Shown here in pieces: positions 12,601-20,671 of a DNA stretch of 64,000 nucleotides. This DNA comes from Strongylocentrotus purpuratus (taxonomy: Eukaryota > Echinodermata > Echinoidea > Camarodonta > Strongylocentrotidae): positions 8,247,660 through 8,311,659 of the forward strand of contig NW_022145601.1 in assembly GCF_000002235.5 (NCBI RefSeq), read 5' to 3'. Each line of letters begins with the position of its first letter. The stretch's first letter is position 1. The notes beneath the pieces were generated by a model. The model did no database searches. It had not been told where the DNA came from and worked only from the letters and a program-made list of their open reading frames with translations. Position numbers and translations under genes: made by a program.

Positions 12601-14528
12601 TCCTGTACTAACGAATGTCCTTCCTCCATGTGCACCTCCATCCCAAAATCGAATCGGTTCGTTGGCTTTGCAACTTGCAAGATACATGTACATGTCCCAA
12701 GTTTGGATGGTAATCCGTCCATCGGTTCTAATGATTTCATTGAAATCTGGACATGTAGTAAAATAGTGTACAATTTTGTGGGCATAATTTGGTGGCTTAA
12801 GCATCTGTAATTTTTCCATATTTAAAAATTATTTTCAGAAAAAGATTTGTTTAAATGAGAAAAAATGTACCCATGTTAAAATTTGTGCCCATTCGTGTAC
12901 TACAGCGAGGTCACTGCAATTTCGAAAACCACCACAGCCTCTTGGTTTTGAATTAGGCTATTAATATGGGCTAAAATGTGGGTCAACTGCCTTTTAGTTG
13001 TGACAAGGAATATCGCAATAGCACATAATTAATAGCCCCATTTAAAACCAAGAGGATGTAGAGTCTATGCTCTGTAAAACAAAGTTAGGCAGATGTTACT
13101 GGGCAAATCAAAGTTTGGCGCGTTTTTGTCAAATAATTTCTCCCAACCATTTACTGTATGAAGTTACCTAATAAAAGGTCAGAAATAAGTTGGGTAGGTG
13201 TTACTTGGTAAAACTGATGTTGGGCAAATTTTGTCCAACAATTGGGTTATTTTCTACCAACCATGTAGTTACCGATCAGATGAAATAATTGGGTAATATT
13301 TTTGGGCAAATTAAAGTTGGTCATTTTTGTCCAATAATTGGGTTATTTTCTACCAACCATGTAGTTACTGATGAAATAATTTGCCCAACTAGTGTCGAAT
13401 ATACTACACATTATGGTGAGAATTGGGTGAATTTCCTATTGGGGTAAATTTTGTTGGTTAAAAGTTGGGTATTTTCTTTTCATCCAACACTGGGTAAATC
13501 ATGCAAAATCTTTAATTTACCCAATAGTTAGTCGGACACATAAGTGCCCTCATGTTGGGTAAAAATTGGGCACTTGCCCAACATTTTTTTAGAGTGTTTG
13601 GATTTCAAAGTCCTGTAGAAAATGAAAGGGCAAAATCCTTAACATGGCAATGGGCAAGAAAAATTGTCTCACTTTTTGAAATCTAGACTTCTAGATCTAC
13701 AGGAAAATGAAAGATGATCTTCCACAAAATAATGTTCATAAAATTGTACATTATTTGACAACTTCAATTTTCTGATGAATCATTCAGTTCAGTGTTGATT
13801 ATTAAATATAAGTAGGCCTAGATCTAGATCTAGACCTAGACTAGATCTAGTAATAGTAATACCAATTTCAGATAACAGAGATAATTGTTCAAAATTACAC
13901 CAGTCCCACGTACTGTAATACTATCTGGGTACACACCTACAAGTATGTGGTCCAATGTATTGGACCCACAGAACTCTTAAATACGTATTTAAGAGTTCTG
14001 TGATTGGACCCCATACAGCCCATGATCCATAGAAAATGGAGGGTATTGTGTTATGTATGTATTGTAGCAGGAAACAGCACAGAAATCCGGGTTTTGGCCT
14101 TTGGGTTTTGTAAAATCTTGAACAAAATATTTTTAAATATTCATTTGTGATCTAAAATTCATGGAAACAGTACAATTTGAATTTGATATCTATATCAATC
14201 AAATATTAGTTTGGATTAGTAACACATGCATTAAAAGAGCAAATTTGAGGCAAAGTTTAATAGACCAATTGAATTGAAGCGTATTCATTAACCATTGCTG
14301 AGGCATATAGAACTAGTCTACATGTTGCCCATGTGTTATGGATATGGGAACAAGTCTACAGCAAGTACCTGTTGATCATGTTCTAAACTTCTAATCTCAA
14401 TAAGATGTGAACGTACCTTCTAGTATCTTTAACACTGACGGACATCCCCACCTTTGAACGATTTTGGTGAGAGGGTCTATGAACCCATCTTCACTTGAAC
14501 TATCTCCGCAGCAGTTGTCGAGCTCCAT
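3604..14528 (-). CDS. Nine-exon transposon gene with SAM-like N-terminus (SAMD3-like, 538 aa), transposase nested in intron 2
   Basis: Exons in transcription order: 14528-14417, 11597-11488, 8168-7941, 7415-7185, 6301-6166, 5979-5780, 5475-5310, 4747-4629, 3918-3604. Every intron is GT-AG (donors GTACGT, GTAGGC, GTAAGT, GTATGT and similar) and all phases agree, summing to 1617 nt with a stop. Residues about 22-74 look like a SAM domain (IVQRWGCPSVLKILEE, then SFIPKIGPRLKFLAGW). Residues 75-150 are Ser/Pro-rich and end in a basic patch (PPLKRVKKVHF). Residues 150-340 hold KASMAHAIVTSFPFLKD, EAWYCVGAKG and GYLEEHLRYVRKK. The C-terminus has PAATLLKAVDLCFKALYV and SVWKFLQIVVFQF. From memory this order matches SAMD3-like proteins spread across fish and invertebrate genomes with transposons. 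The role is unknown; by analogy to TnpA it may bind the subterminal repeats. ATG at 14528 is the first Met in frame, just below a CpG-rich region. Confidence 0.82.
8280..8285 (-). terminator. Candidate polyadenylation signal for the transposase
   Basis: AATAAA on the minus strand, about 620 bp past the transposase stop and about 110 bp before the exon 3 acceptor of the SAM-like gene. Use of it would end a nested transposase transcript within intron 2. It is a single hexamer in AT-rich DNA, so weak evidence. Confidence 0.3.
8904..11456 (-). CDS. EnSpm/CACTA-type transposase (850 aa, intact, single open frame)
   Basis: Probable DDE-type nuclease that cuts and joins the element ends. The chosen ATG (11456) begins MDSYRCFQC. 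A GTG six codons upstream would lengthen the frame, but an in-frame TAG lies just beyond it. Two C2H2 fingers lie at the N-terminus (CFQC to KYTH; CMQGAC to ISKH). The central core has DEFETANPLGSKRGKHK (D320), VVGDNLGIH (D414), a Cys cluster CTTCFRANYYCRFC, CPDVMHDFTEGV (D495), and TPKQHFLVHYPRALKHLGP followed by RFEAMHRPFK (E664). The last block matches the region around the final acidic residue in CACTA transposases (HLLVHL ... FERFM type). Which Asp residues are catalytic cannot be fixed by eye. The C-terminus CLYIVVHHSFI looks natural. The gene lies inside intron 2 of the SAM-like gene on the same strand and ends before its exon 3. Confidence 0.87.
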   Translation of the reverse strand: MDSYRCFQCLDLIRGDISCLFHHLKYTHTTTRGKNVSITCMQGACRLTFRTLSGYRKHLISKHAARIKTSSTTTKAVPDHQSETCYEGSVLGKNNNTEGNLEQLHQEKALFVGESSEQEDVSFETQTERLPDIAAKFVAELRARTNVPASHTNKVIQTAQDLVISVLQTVQQDVMDILSEPQYAANSELRSDIQDVFENSKNPFSELMSDTQQKKYFSEKGDFIQPCEVLLGTCLKPKIDQKTGDPLQSTQKETFQYIPLADTIKQYLERPGVMNAILSQKGSKDNDVLYSFKDGHYYKRQEATARQDCEFLVPLLLYNDEFETANPLGSKRGKHKVSAFYTSALSLPRKYQARLENIMLTAMITSPLLSKYGISEVLKVIKDDLQQMWTDGLTIKCKEFEGRVKPYLFQVVGDNLGIHAMLGCTTCFRANYYCRFCRGHRSLLQKQPKEDAQYLRDEINYDTDLQKPLSESGLKHATVLNELPYYHSTQNLCPDVMHDFTEGVLPLEMHLVLSKLVQKGFITLDEVNSRISSFNFGFVDRKNRPSPIRQASLKNPYSASGQTSAQMTCLAYNIPLMLGDKIDEMCDEWELLLSIIDIFKIVMSPSISKSAIYVLKAMIDDHHRLFMQLFPEASLTPKQHFLVHYPRALKHLGPLTQYSALRFEAMHRPFKQIASVSCNYQNIVKTLANRYQMARCYRSVSNQSLDSQDINVSQQAAAMLGDLLDDEALCKKINCGRGTEVTVAGKVDIHGYEFRAGVDVLLYWTDDDGPTFGRVQHIVVVQEKLYLLLRLYQTLYFNRHVEAFAVQVGREEAQAAVEWCDLFDHRPVNAVQSYSGRGRCLYIVVHHSFI
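12938..13055. repeat. Inverted repeat inside transposon intron 1
   Basis: CCTCTTGGTTTTGAATTAGG at 12938 is mirrored by the sequence ending aaaaccaagagg at 13055. The arms match at about 21 of 25 positions with a spacer of about 70 bp. It could be a tiny foldback element or an RNA hairpin; no target duplication was identified. Confidence 0.5.
13071..13596. repeat. Internal TTGGGTAA-rich block with end-like sequences
   Basis: This third cluster of ttgggtaa, gcccaac and ttgggcaaat words lies 2.9 kb inside the right end. It finishes with acatttttttagagtg, which closely resembles the element's right end. At 13071 ctctgtaaaacaaagttagg loosely resembles the left end. A 96-bp tandem pair (attgggttattttctaccaa at 13241 and 13337) lies within. 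It may be a short non-autonomous relative inserted into intron 1, or a relict end. No clear target duplication is visible. Confidence 0.45.
13967..14002. repeat. Perfect 36-bp palindrome
   Basis: CACAGAACTCTTAAATAC followed directly by its exact reverse complement, centred at 13984/13985. Beyond the core, ttggaccc on the left and attggacccc on the right are direct copies rather than mirror images. It lies 400 bp downstream of exon 1 of the SAM-like gene, in intron 1. Function unknown. Confidence 0.8.
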
Positions 14529-14870
14529 TTTTAGACCCTCAGGCTCTAGCATGCAAGACTCCGATATGATGCGTATACGTACGTACGTACAGGCTGCTAG
14601 TTACGTTGGTGTATCATATAGCTCGAGCTCCCGGGCCGGGACGGCCGCGCCGGCTATACCGAGTAAATAGAAATAGTACTGCGCATGGCATGCTGATCGC
14701 GAGCGACCAGGCCATGTGCGCGCTACCCCAAGACCAATACCAGGCAAACTTTACCCAAGTCTGGTTAAACGTAAGTCTAGTCCCCATCGAAGGTTTCCAC
14801 TGCCATTTACGCATGCGCATAATTGACGATGATAGCGTGTACGTTCCATTAATATTATTAACGTAGATTA
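14529..14870 (-). promoter_or_regulatory. Probable promoter / CpG-rich leader of the transposon genes
   Basis: Directly upstream of exon 1 (minus strand) there is a sharp rise in GC and CpG, centred on ctcccgggccgggacggccg near 14630, in an otherwise AT-rich element. It also holds acgtacgtacgtac at 14578-14592. The position and composition suit a promoter and 5' UTR for the SAM-like gene, and possibly for the transposase by alternative splicing. No TATA box was identified. The short frames across it on both strands are not credible genes. Confidence 0.5.
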
Positions 14871-15100
14871 TGTAACTCTATAGGCCTACATGGTTAAGAT
14901 GGCTCAGTTTTCACAAAAGATAAATCTTGGACTCTTTCAGCATCAAACTCGCACAAATTCATCGTCGCTTCAACACTCTGTTATTATAATTTTAAAATAG
15001 AAGTAAATGGTTACAATTACAGGAGAGATAATTTCAATTTTTCATAGCAATATTTACACAGCATATTGTGAGCTAAAGAAAATTGAGCTAAATATATTTG

Positions 15101-15935
15101 GTAAAAGGCGGTGGTCAATTACTACCCTATATAAGCAAACAAAAAAAGGCGCAAAGTGAAATTGGGTAACAGGCGTTGGTCAAATAGTACCCAATGTATG
15201 AGCAAACAAAAATTGAGCAAAGTAAAATTCGGTAAGTGGTGATGGGTAATTATTACTCAGCATATGAGCAAACACAAATATGGGCAAAATAAATTGGGTA
15301 AGGGGCGGTGGTCAATTATTACCCAATTATGAGCAAACAAAAATTTGAGCAAAGTAAAATCGGGTAAGTGGTGATGGGTAATTATTACTCAGCATATGAG
15401 CAAACAAAAATTTGGGCAAAGTAAAATTGGGTAAGAGGCGGTGGTCATTTATTACCCAATATATGAGCAAACAAAAATTTGAGCAAAGTAAAATCGGGTA
15501 AGTGGTGATGGGTAATTATTACTCAGCATAAGAGCAAACAAAAATTTGGGCAAAGTAAAATTGGGTAAGAGGCGGTGGTCATTTATTACCCAATATATGA
15601 GCAAACAAAAATTTGAGCAAAGTAAAATTGGGTAAGTGGTGATGGGTAATTATTACTCAGCATAATTATGAGCAAACAAAAATTTGAGCAAAGAAAAATT
15701 GGGTAAGAGGCGGTGGTCAAATATTACCCAATATATGAGCAAACAAAAATTTGAGCAAAGTAAAATTGGGTAAGAGGCGGTGGTCATTTATTACCCAATA
15801 TATGAGCAAACAAAAATTTGAGCAAAGTAAAATTGGGTAAGAGGCGGTGGTCAATTATTACCCAAATATGAGCAAACAAAATTTGAGCAAAGTCAAATTG
15901 GGTAAGTGGTGATGAGTAATATTCCTCAGCATCTA
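15101..15935 (-). repeat. Right subterminal 67-bp tandem array (about 12 copies)
   Basis: Units such as gggtaagaggcggtggtc, then attacccaatatatgagc, then aaacaaaaatttgagc recur at 67 bp. In parts two variants alternate (ggcggtggtc and gtgatgggta), giving a 134-bp dimer. The period equals that of the left array at 1543, and the reverse complement shares its core tattgggtaataa, though the rest of the unit differs. Confidence 0.88.
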
Positions 15936-16444
15936 ACAATTACCCAACTACTTGGTAAATTGCTCTCAACTCCTTGGAACGATGTTGTTGCTAAATGTAT
16001 AATAATTGGGTAAATATAATGCCCTGAAATAGATTGGGATAAAAATTACCCAACTTTGGAAACGATTTCTCGACCAACCATCAGTTGCCCAACGAAATTT
16101 ACCCAACTCGCAGTGGGAATGTGCCAAAATTACACAACTACAGGCAAAAATTACTCGATCCTAATTTGCAAAATAATGTTGGTAAATTTCTAGGCGAATT
16201 TCTACCCAACCATCAGTTGCCCAACAAAATTTACCCAACTCGCAAAGGAAATGTGGCAAAATTACACAACTACGGGGCAACTGGTTCCCAACCCTCATTT
16301 ACCAATACTGTTGGTAAATATCCGCCCAATAATTAAGTAAAAATAATTGCCCAATATTGGTTAAAACACTTAAATGCTTAAATGGGTAATAATAGCCCAG
16401 AATAACGAATTTTTTTAACCAACCAACAATTACCCAACTAAATT
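15936..16444 (-). repeat. Right terminal region with scattered TTACCCAAC words
   Basis: Non-periodic to weakly periodic repeats of ttacccaac, gcccaac and ttggtaaat run up to the right TIR. A pair of 132-bp direct copies begins tcagttgcccaac at 16081 and 16213. These mirror the 1225-1542 stretch at the other end. Confidence 0.75.
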
Positions 16445-16466
16445 TACCCAACATTTTAAGAGTGTA
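16445..16466 (-). repeat. Right TIR of the CACTA-like element with TA target duplication
   Basis: On the minus strand from 16464 the sequence reads CACTCTTAAAATGTTGGG, the partner of the left end at 1205. TA at 16465-16466 followed by tggttgcc continues the host sequence found uninterrupted near 53207. Confidence 0.85.
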
Positions 16467-16469
16467 TGG

Positions 16470-16563
16470 TTGCCTTAATAGTTGCAGGTGAATACAATCG
16501 CAAGTCAACAAGTGGCCATTTGGATGCAACAGGAACAACAACTGCCTGTCCAAGATAAACGAA
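16470..16563 (+). pseudogene. Relic of a family-A GPCR third intracellular loop
   Basis: In one frame the DNA reads QVNTIASQQVAIWMQQ then EQQLPVQD, clearly related to ARKIASQRVIIQFQQQ then QQLPVQDD in intact family A genes. No flanking membrane segments survive. The same relic follows A5 (53213-53302) and, with a little more sequence (IAVKQ), A4 (41921-42003). The CACTA-like element is inserted immediately upstream of this copy. Confidence 0.65.
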
Positions 16564-19323
16564 GTAACTTTACATTTATTGCAAAACATTAATCAATTTT
16601 AGCGTGAGAACCTACAAACTACAAACCCGACTGAGGGCCTGTCAGAAGTAGCCGAGGTAGCAGTAGCTCTAACTTGGTTCCTTGCATATGGTTGCCTTAA
16701 TAGTTGCGAACGCGTTCATAATCCTAAATATAAGAGCCTTGTCAGTAAGCAAAGAAATTGACGAGTTTTTGGGCTTACTCGTTTGCATGCTTCCTCGTTG
16801 TTGTAGCAAAGCCATTGTCGCGTGGCGTAGATGAATTGAAAACGATCCGACTTTGGGGTCTGTTTTGGTTTCGGGGATCTAGGGGCTTAACACAACGGCT
16901 ACGGGCAGGCTGACAATCTCTTTATCGATGACTGTAATGGTCTAAGGGGTTAAATGTTATGGGTAGAGAAGGGTGACTATTTCGGGACAGGCTCCTAGAC
17001 TATTTACTGAAAAATAAATTTGGTCAATCAGAATGCGTCATTACCGACGCTAATCGGGACTTATGAGGACAATTTGCACATACATGCTCCAGAAAGATCA
17101 ACGCAATATTAACACTGTTCCATCTGCATTGATCACACGATGTCACTCTCGCTTGACGCCACAAAATAAACCGCCTAAAAAAAGCTGCTGCGTCTTTTTT
17201 TTTTAATTAACGTGTAAAACAAAGGACTTACGCATATTTACTGAGCGCTGTGCTAGAAGATACAGAAAAACATCGAGAGGCGTATGACACTTTACTTCGT
17301 CGTTTAAAAAAAAACGCCGTGGTATTGCCGCGTCATAATGATCTGAACGAGCCTTTACTTTTTAATGATGCCGCGAGTGCAACGGGCTTCAGCGCTTGGA
17401 TTAACGCATAACATAATTTATGTGCATCCACAGCACCATCAATATTAACACGATTCATCAAGATGATATGTGCATCCTTAGCACCATCAATATTAACACG
17501 ATTCATCAAGAAAGATGATATTAAGTGGAAACGATAAATGAGCAATGTGATCTGAATAAATTTGATGTCAGTGGCAGTCAGCCTGTTTGATTATCGTAGC
17601 AAGGAACAAAGTAATGTGTCAAGTGGATATCTAGGCTAAAATGACGTGAAACATAATTATAATCATCCCCCGCAATATGGTGCTTGTTTCTGTAATTATT
17701 CATAGGTGATGAGCAAATATTGGACAGTTATAGCTCTTCCGGGGTTAGTGGAACATGTATGTACTGCAATTGCACATTTAAAGGTCAGATAAAGCCATTT
17801 ATTTAGTATGTTTGGTTGTCGATCTGTAGCCTTTGATTCTGAAGAACCGTCTATCGACCACTTTATGCTTGGACTATATAATTTCAATGCTTATACTGCA
17901 CAAACCCATTCATTTGCGCTAGATTAAGATAATAAATTGTGAATTAAGCTGTCATTTTAATCTGACATAATATAACCCAGTCACATTGCCTCTCCGACTC
18001 CAAACTGATCGTTTTATTGCCATTGTGGTAATGTTATACAAATATATTAATCAGTGTCTTGTTGTGACTGTATATTCACCGTTGACACATAATCATCATT
18101 GTGACATGCAAAATGAACTATGAATCTTAATCAAAAATGTCAAAGAACCCATTCTTTACTGCATGTACCCACAGAAAAATAATAAAACCTCGTGACTTAC
18201 TAAAGAAAAATTGTCTGCGTTCATCTTTATAAAAAAAAATCTCTATCATGGTAATTATAACATTCCGATTTCATTTGTAGTATGCACATCACATTGTGAC
18301 TTATTGTCCTTCTGCGCCGTCCAAAGTAGTTTAGAAATAATTAGCCCGTATATATCTCCCAGTGTTATACCACATGAAAATATCAAGGTTTTTTTTTTTT
18401 TTTAAATAATTTTTCTGGCTTTTGTAAAATTGTAAATGCAATAACGAACATGATCTCAGAGGTAGTTTAAGCGCGGCGCACACTCCATGGTCCGTATTCT
18501 GGGCTGACTACAATCCGAATTTGAAAGACTTTGTGATAGAATTTTATATAAGCATTAAAACATTTGAAATCGTAATGACCGAGGATCTGGAAATTCATAA
18601 TTAATTAAATCTCGATTTCAAGGGATTTTATGCTTCCTTCGATTGGGAAAAGCTAAATCGGCTCATACTAGTAATGACATCAGACCAATACTGCGATTGT
18701 CTACAATTTAAAGCCGATCCTGCTTTTATTATAACAAGAGTTAAATGCACTAAACTTTCGGTTATTAATATTCTCATCATTGTTTAGAACTTAAATCAGG
18801 AGGAACATGTAGTGTGCATCGCTTTATAAGTCAATCAAAGATAATTAAAAATGTCCTAAGGGATAGAAATCACGTTTAGATATTTCAATAGGTGACGCAC
18901 ATGCTACTGGAATGGCCTAAGCTTGATTTTTGAAAATGTTTGCGATGGTGCTATTTAACCTTTGGGTTTACCGCGGTAAGACTATAGTATATATTGCAGT
19001 AATACACTGTATCTTTGTATAAGAACAGTAATGTCCCTGCAGGTTTAATACGTACTCTACGACAATCAGATAAAAAAAAAAACGTTGCAGCTCCACGACC
19101 ATCCGATGAAAAACGATAAGCTTGGTTCATATCATCAACATATTTTAACATTTCATCAATGTCTTAAACTTAAATACATGGCTCTGAAAATATTCTATGA
19201 GCAATTCTTTAAAAAAAAATGAAATCAGAAGTGTGAATCTGCATCTTTTAAGATGTTTAAAATGTAGTTATTATAGCAATAGTTCTTAAAGATTGAGCCT
19301 GCACAAGATCTTGGCGCTTGATC
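16564..19323. other. Tail-to-tail spacer between A1 and B1
   Basis: No gene recognised. It is nearly identical to 53300-55860. It differs by small indels, including a local duplication of about 53 bp around 17441-17510 (caccatcaatattaacacga twice) and simple poly-A/T runs such as 18388-18402. Short frames are not conserved beyond what recent duplication explains. Confidence 0.6.
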
Positions 19324-19746
19324 CTGTTAGACGCAGCTCGAAATACTTCGAGTTGAGCGCTGCGAAACTCTGTCTATGTGATGACAATTATGAAGGGATT
19401 GAATCTTAGCTCTTGAACGAAAATCTCTGTCTCTACGATGATATATATGAAGGGAATAAATCTTAGCTCTTGAACTTAATGTATGCAGCTCGAAATATTT
19501 CGGGGAACCGTCACGAAACACTCTGTCTCTGCGATGATTTATGAAGGGAACACATCTTAGCACTTGAACTTGTTTGACGCAGCTCGAAATATTTCGAGGA
19601 AACTGTTACGAAACTCTCTGTCTCTACGACGATATATGAAAGCAATACATCTTAGCACTTGAACTTGTTTGACGCAGCTCGAAATATTTCGATGAAACTG
19701 TTACGAAACTCTCTGTCTCTACGATGATATATGAAGGAAACACATT
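19324..19746 (-). repeat. Tandem copies of the B1 terminal coding segment (4 copies)
   Basis: Downstream of B1 the last coding segment of the receptor recurs with a period of about 95 bp (cagctcgaaat anchors at 19334, 19485, 19579 and 19675, and 19770 in the gene). The best units still encode RDREFRNSFLEIFRAASNKF ending KFKC and TAA, followed by about 17 bp of spacer. The outer units are degraded. Since 95 is not a multiple of three and each unit keeps its stop, no fused tail can be read through. Confidence 0.82.
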
Positions 19747-20671
19747 TTAGCACTTGAATTTGTTTGACGCAGCTCGAAATATTTCGAGAAAGGTGTTGCG
19801 GAACTCCCTATCTCTATGATGATATATGAAAGGATTGAGTGCGGCAGAAATAGCTAGTGCTACCAGGACACAAAGATTTAGATAGGCCACAGAGGCTTCG
19901 TCCGCTAGCGGCGTTATCTGAAGAGTGAAGAACACGATGTATGGAGACCAAAAGAACACAAGGACACCGACTATGATGCCAGTTGTCTTGACCGCTTTGA
20001 GCCTGCGCTCCACCGCTGCCGGTGCGACGCGGTTATTTTGATCGTTGATTGTTTGATTCGCTATGGCTCTTGCCTGCTTGACAGCGATCTGCATTATGCG
20101 GAGGTTAGAGACGACTATCACCAACAGTGTAAGGACCAAACATGAGACGATGACCAAGCTGAATGTTACGATCCCGAGGCTATTGTGCGGTTCTCTACCG
20201 CGCTTGGCATTTGGAACTTCGTAATACGAGAAAGATCAGGCTAAGTATCCAAATGGATGCTATCGCGTAACCAACGCGTTTCGGAGTAACCAATGTAGGA
20301 TATCTAAGCGGTTTTGTTACTGCAATATACCGGTCTACGGTAAGGGCAACAATGTGGAGCAGTGTACTCGAAGACAAAGTCGAAATTGGTAACTGTAGCA
20401 AGTCCGCCATGTTAGGGTACCAGGTCTTTTGCGAGAATACGGCTGGGTAGCAGTCAAGAGCAAGAGCCACACTTGACACCATATCATTTACTGCTAGACT
20501 TGTTAAGATATAGTTCGTCGGCGTTCGTAGATTGTAGTTTTTGTAAACGGCCAAGACGACGAACAAATTCCCAATAATGATGAACGGTGCCAGCACAGCG
20601 ATGATTGTCAACATCAGCGCAAAGAAAAGCCCACTGTCGTGCAGGTTTTGGTAATAGGTAGAATTCATCAT
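19747..20671 (-). pseudogene. Family-B class A GPCR, copy B1, broken by a 20-bp deletion
   Basis: The first part reads MMNSTYYQNL through TM1-TM4 with SLAVNDMVSS (Asp2.50 kept) and DRYIAVTKPLRY. The frame then breaks near 20222, where tttaggtcaatgtaaccgcg, present in B3, B4 and B5, is missing. The second part (to 19747) continues in another frame with TM5, VKQARAIANQ, FWSP and NPFIY and ends KFKC. All other regions are preserved, so the break is recent. It is nearly identical to B5 apart from that copy's different break. It could be a null allele or an assembly error, since a single 20-bp loss is all that separates it from an open frame. Confidence 0.85.

Larger units (their letters stand above)
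11598..14416 (-). other. Intron 1 of the SAM-like transposon gene
   Basis: 2.8-kb intron with donor GTACGT and acceptor CTTCTTCTCCAG. It is mostly AT-rich without recognisable exons. It contains an inverted repeat (12938-13055), a cluster of TTGGGTAA-type words with an end-like sequence (13071-13596) and a 36-bp palindrome (13967-14002). Short frames at 12491-12819 on both strands show no family features. Confidence 0.75.
1205..16464 (-). mobile_element. EnSpm/CACTA-like DNA transposon, 15.26 kb, apparently complete
   Basis: Limits come from comparison with the paralogous uninterrupted site at 53203-53212 (cgcatatggttg). Left end CACACTTAAAATAGTTGGGC; right end, reverse-complemented, CACTCTTAAAATGTTGGG; both are flanked by TA (1203-1204 and 16465-16466). 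Subterminal regions at both ends are packed with TTGGGTAA or its complement, partly as 67-bp tandem arrays. Two genes lie on the minus strand: a transposase (8904-11456) and a spliced SAM-like gene (3604-14528), both with open frames. A 2-bp TA duplication and CAC-type ends fit the CMC (CACTA/Mirage/Chapaev) group; the transposase itself looks EnSpm-like. Since the paralogous block lacks it, it inserted after the segmental duplication (or on one haplotype). Confidence 0.88.

Noticed and set aside
12491-12819. Overlapping frames of 60-97 aa on both strands in transposon intron 1
   Set aside because: No family features, no splice partners in phase, mirror frames of one another.
14464-14866. Three overlapping frames on both strands at the CpG-rich region
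   Set aside because: High GC lowers stop frequency. The minus-strand exon 1 explains the coding signal here and the rest looks like promoter.
19327-19563. 78-aa frame with HRRDR motifs, also at 58082-58318
   Set aside because: Read-through of the degraded B-gene tail repeats, not a separate protein.
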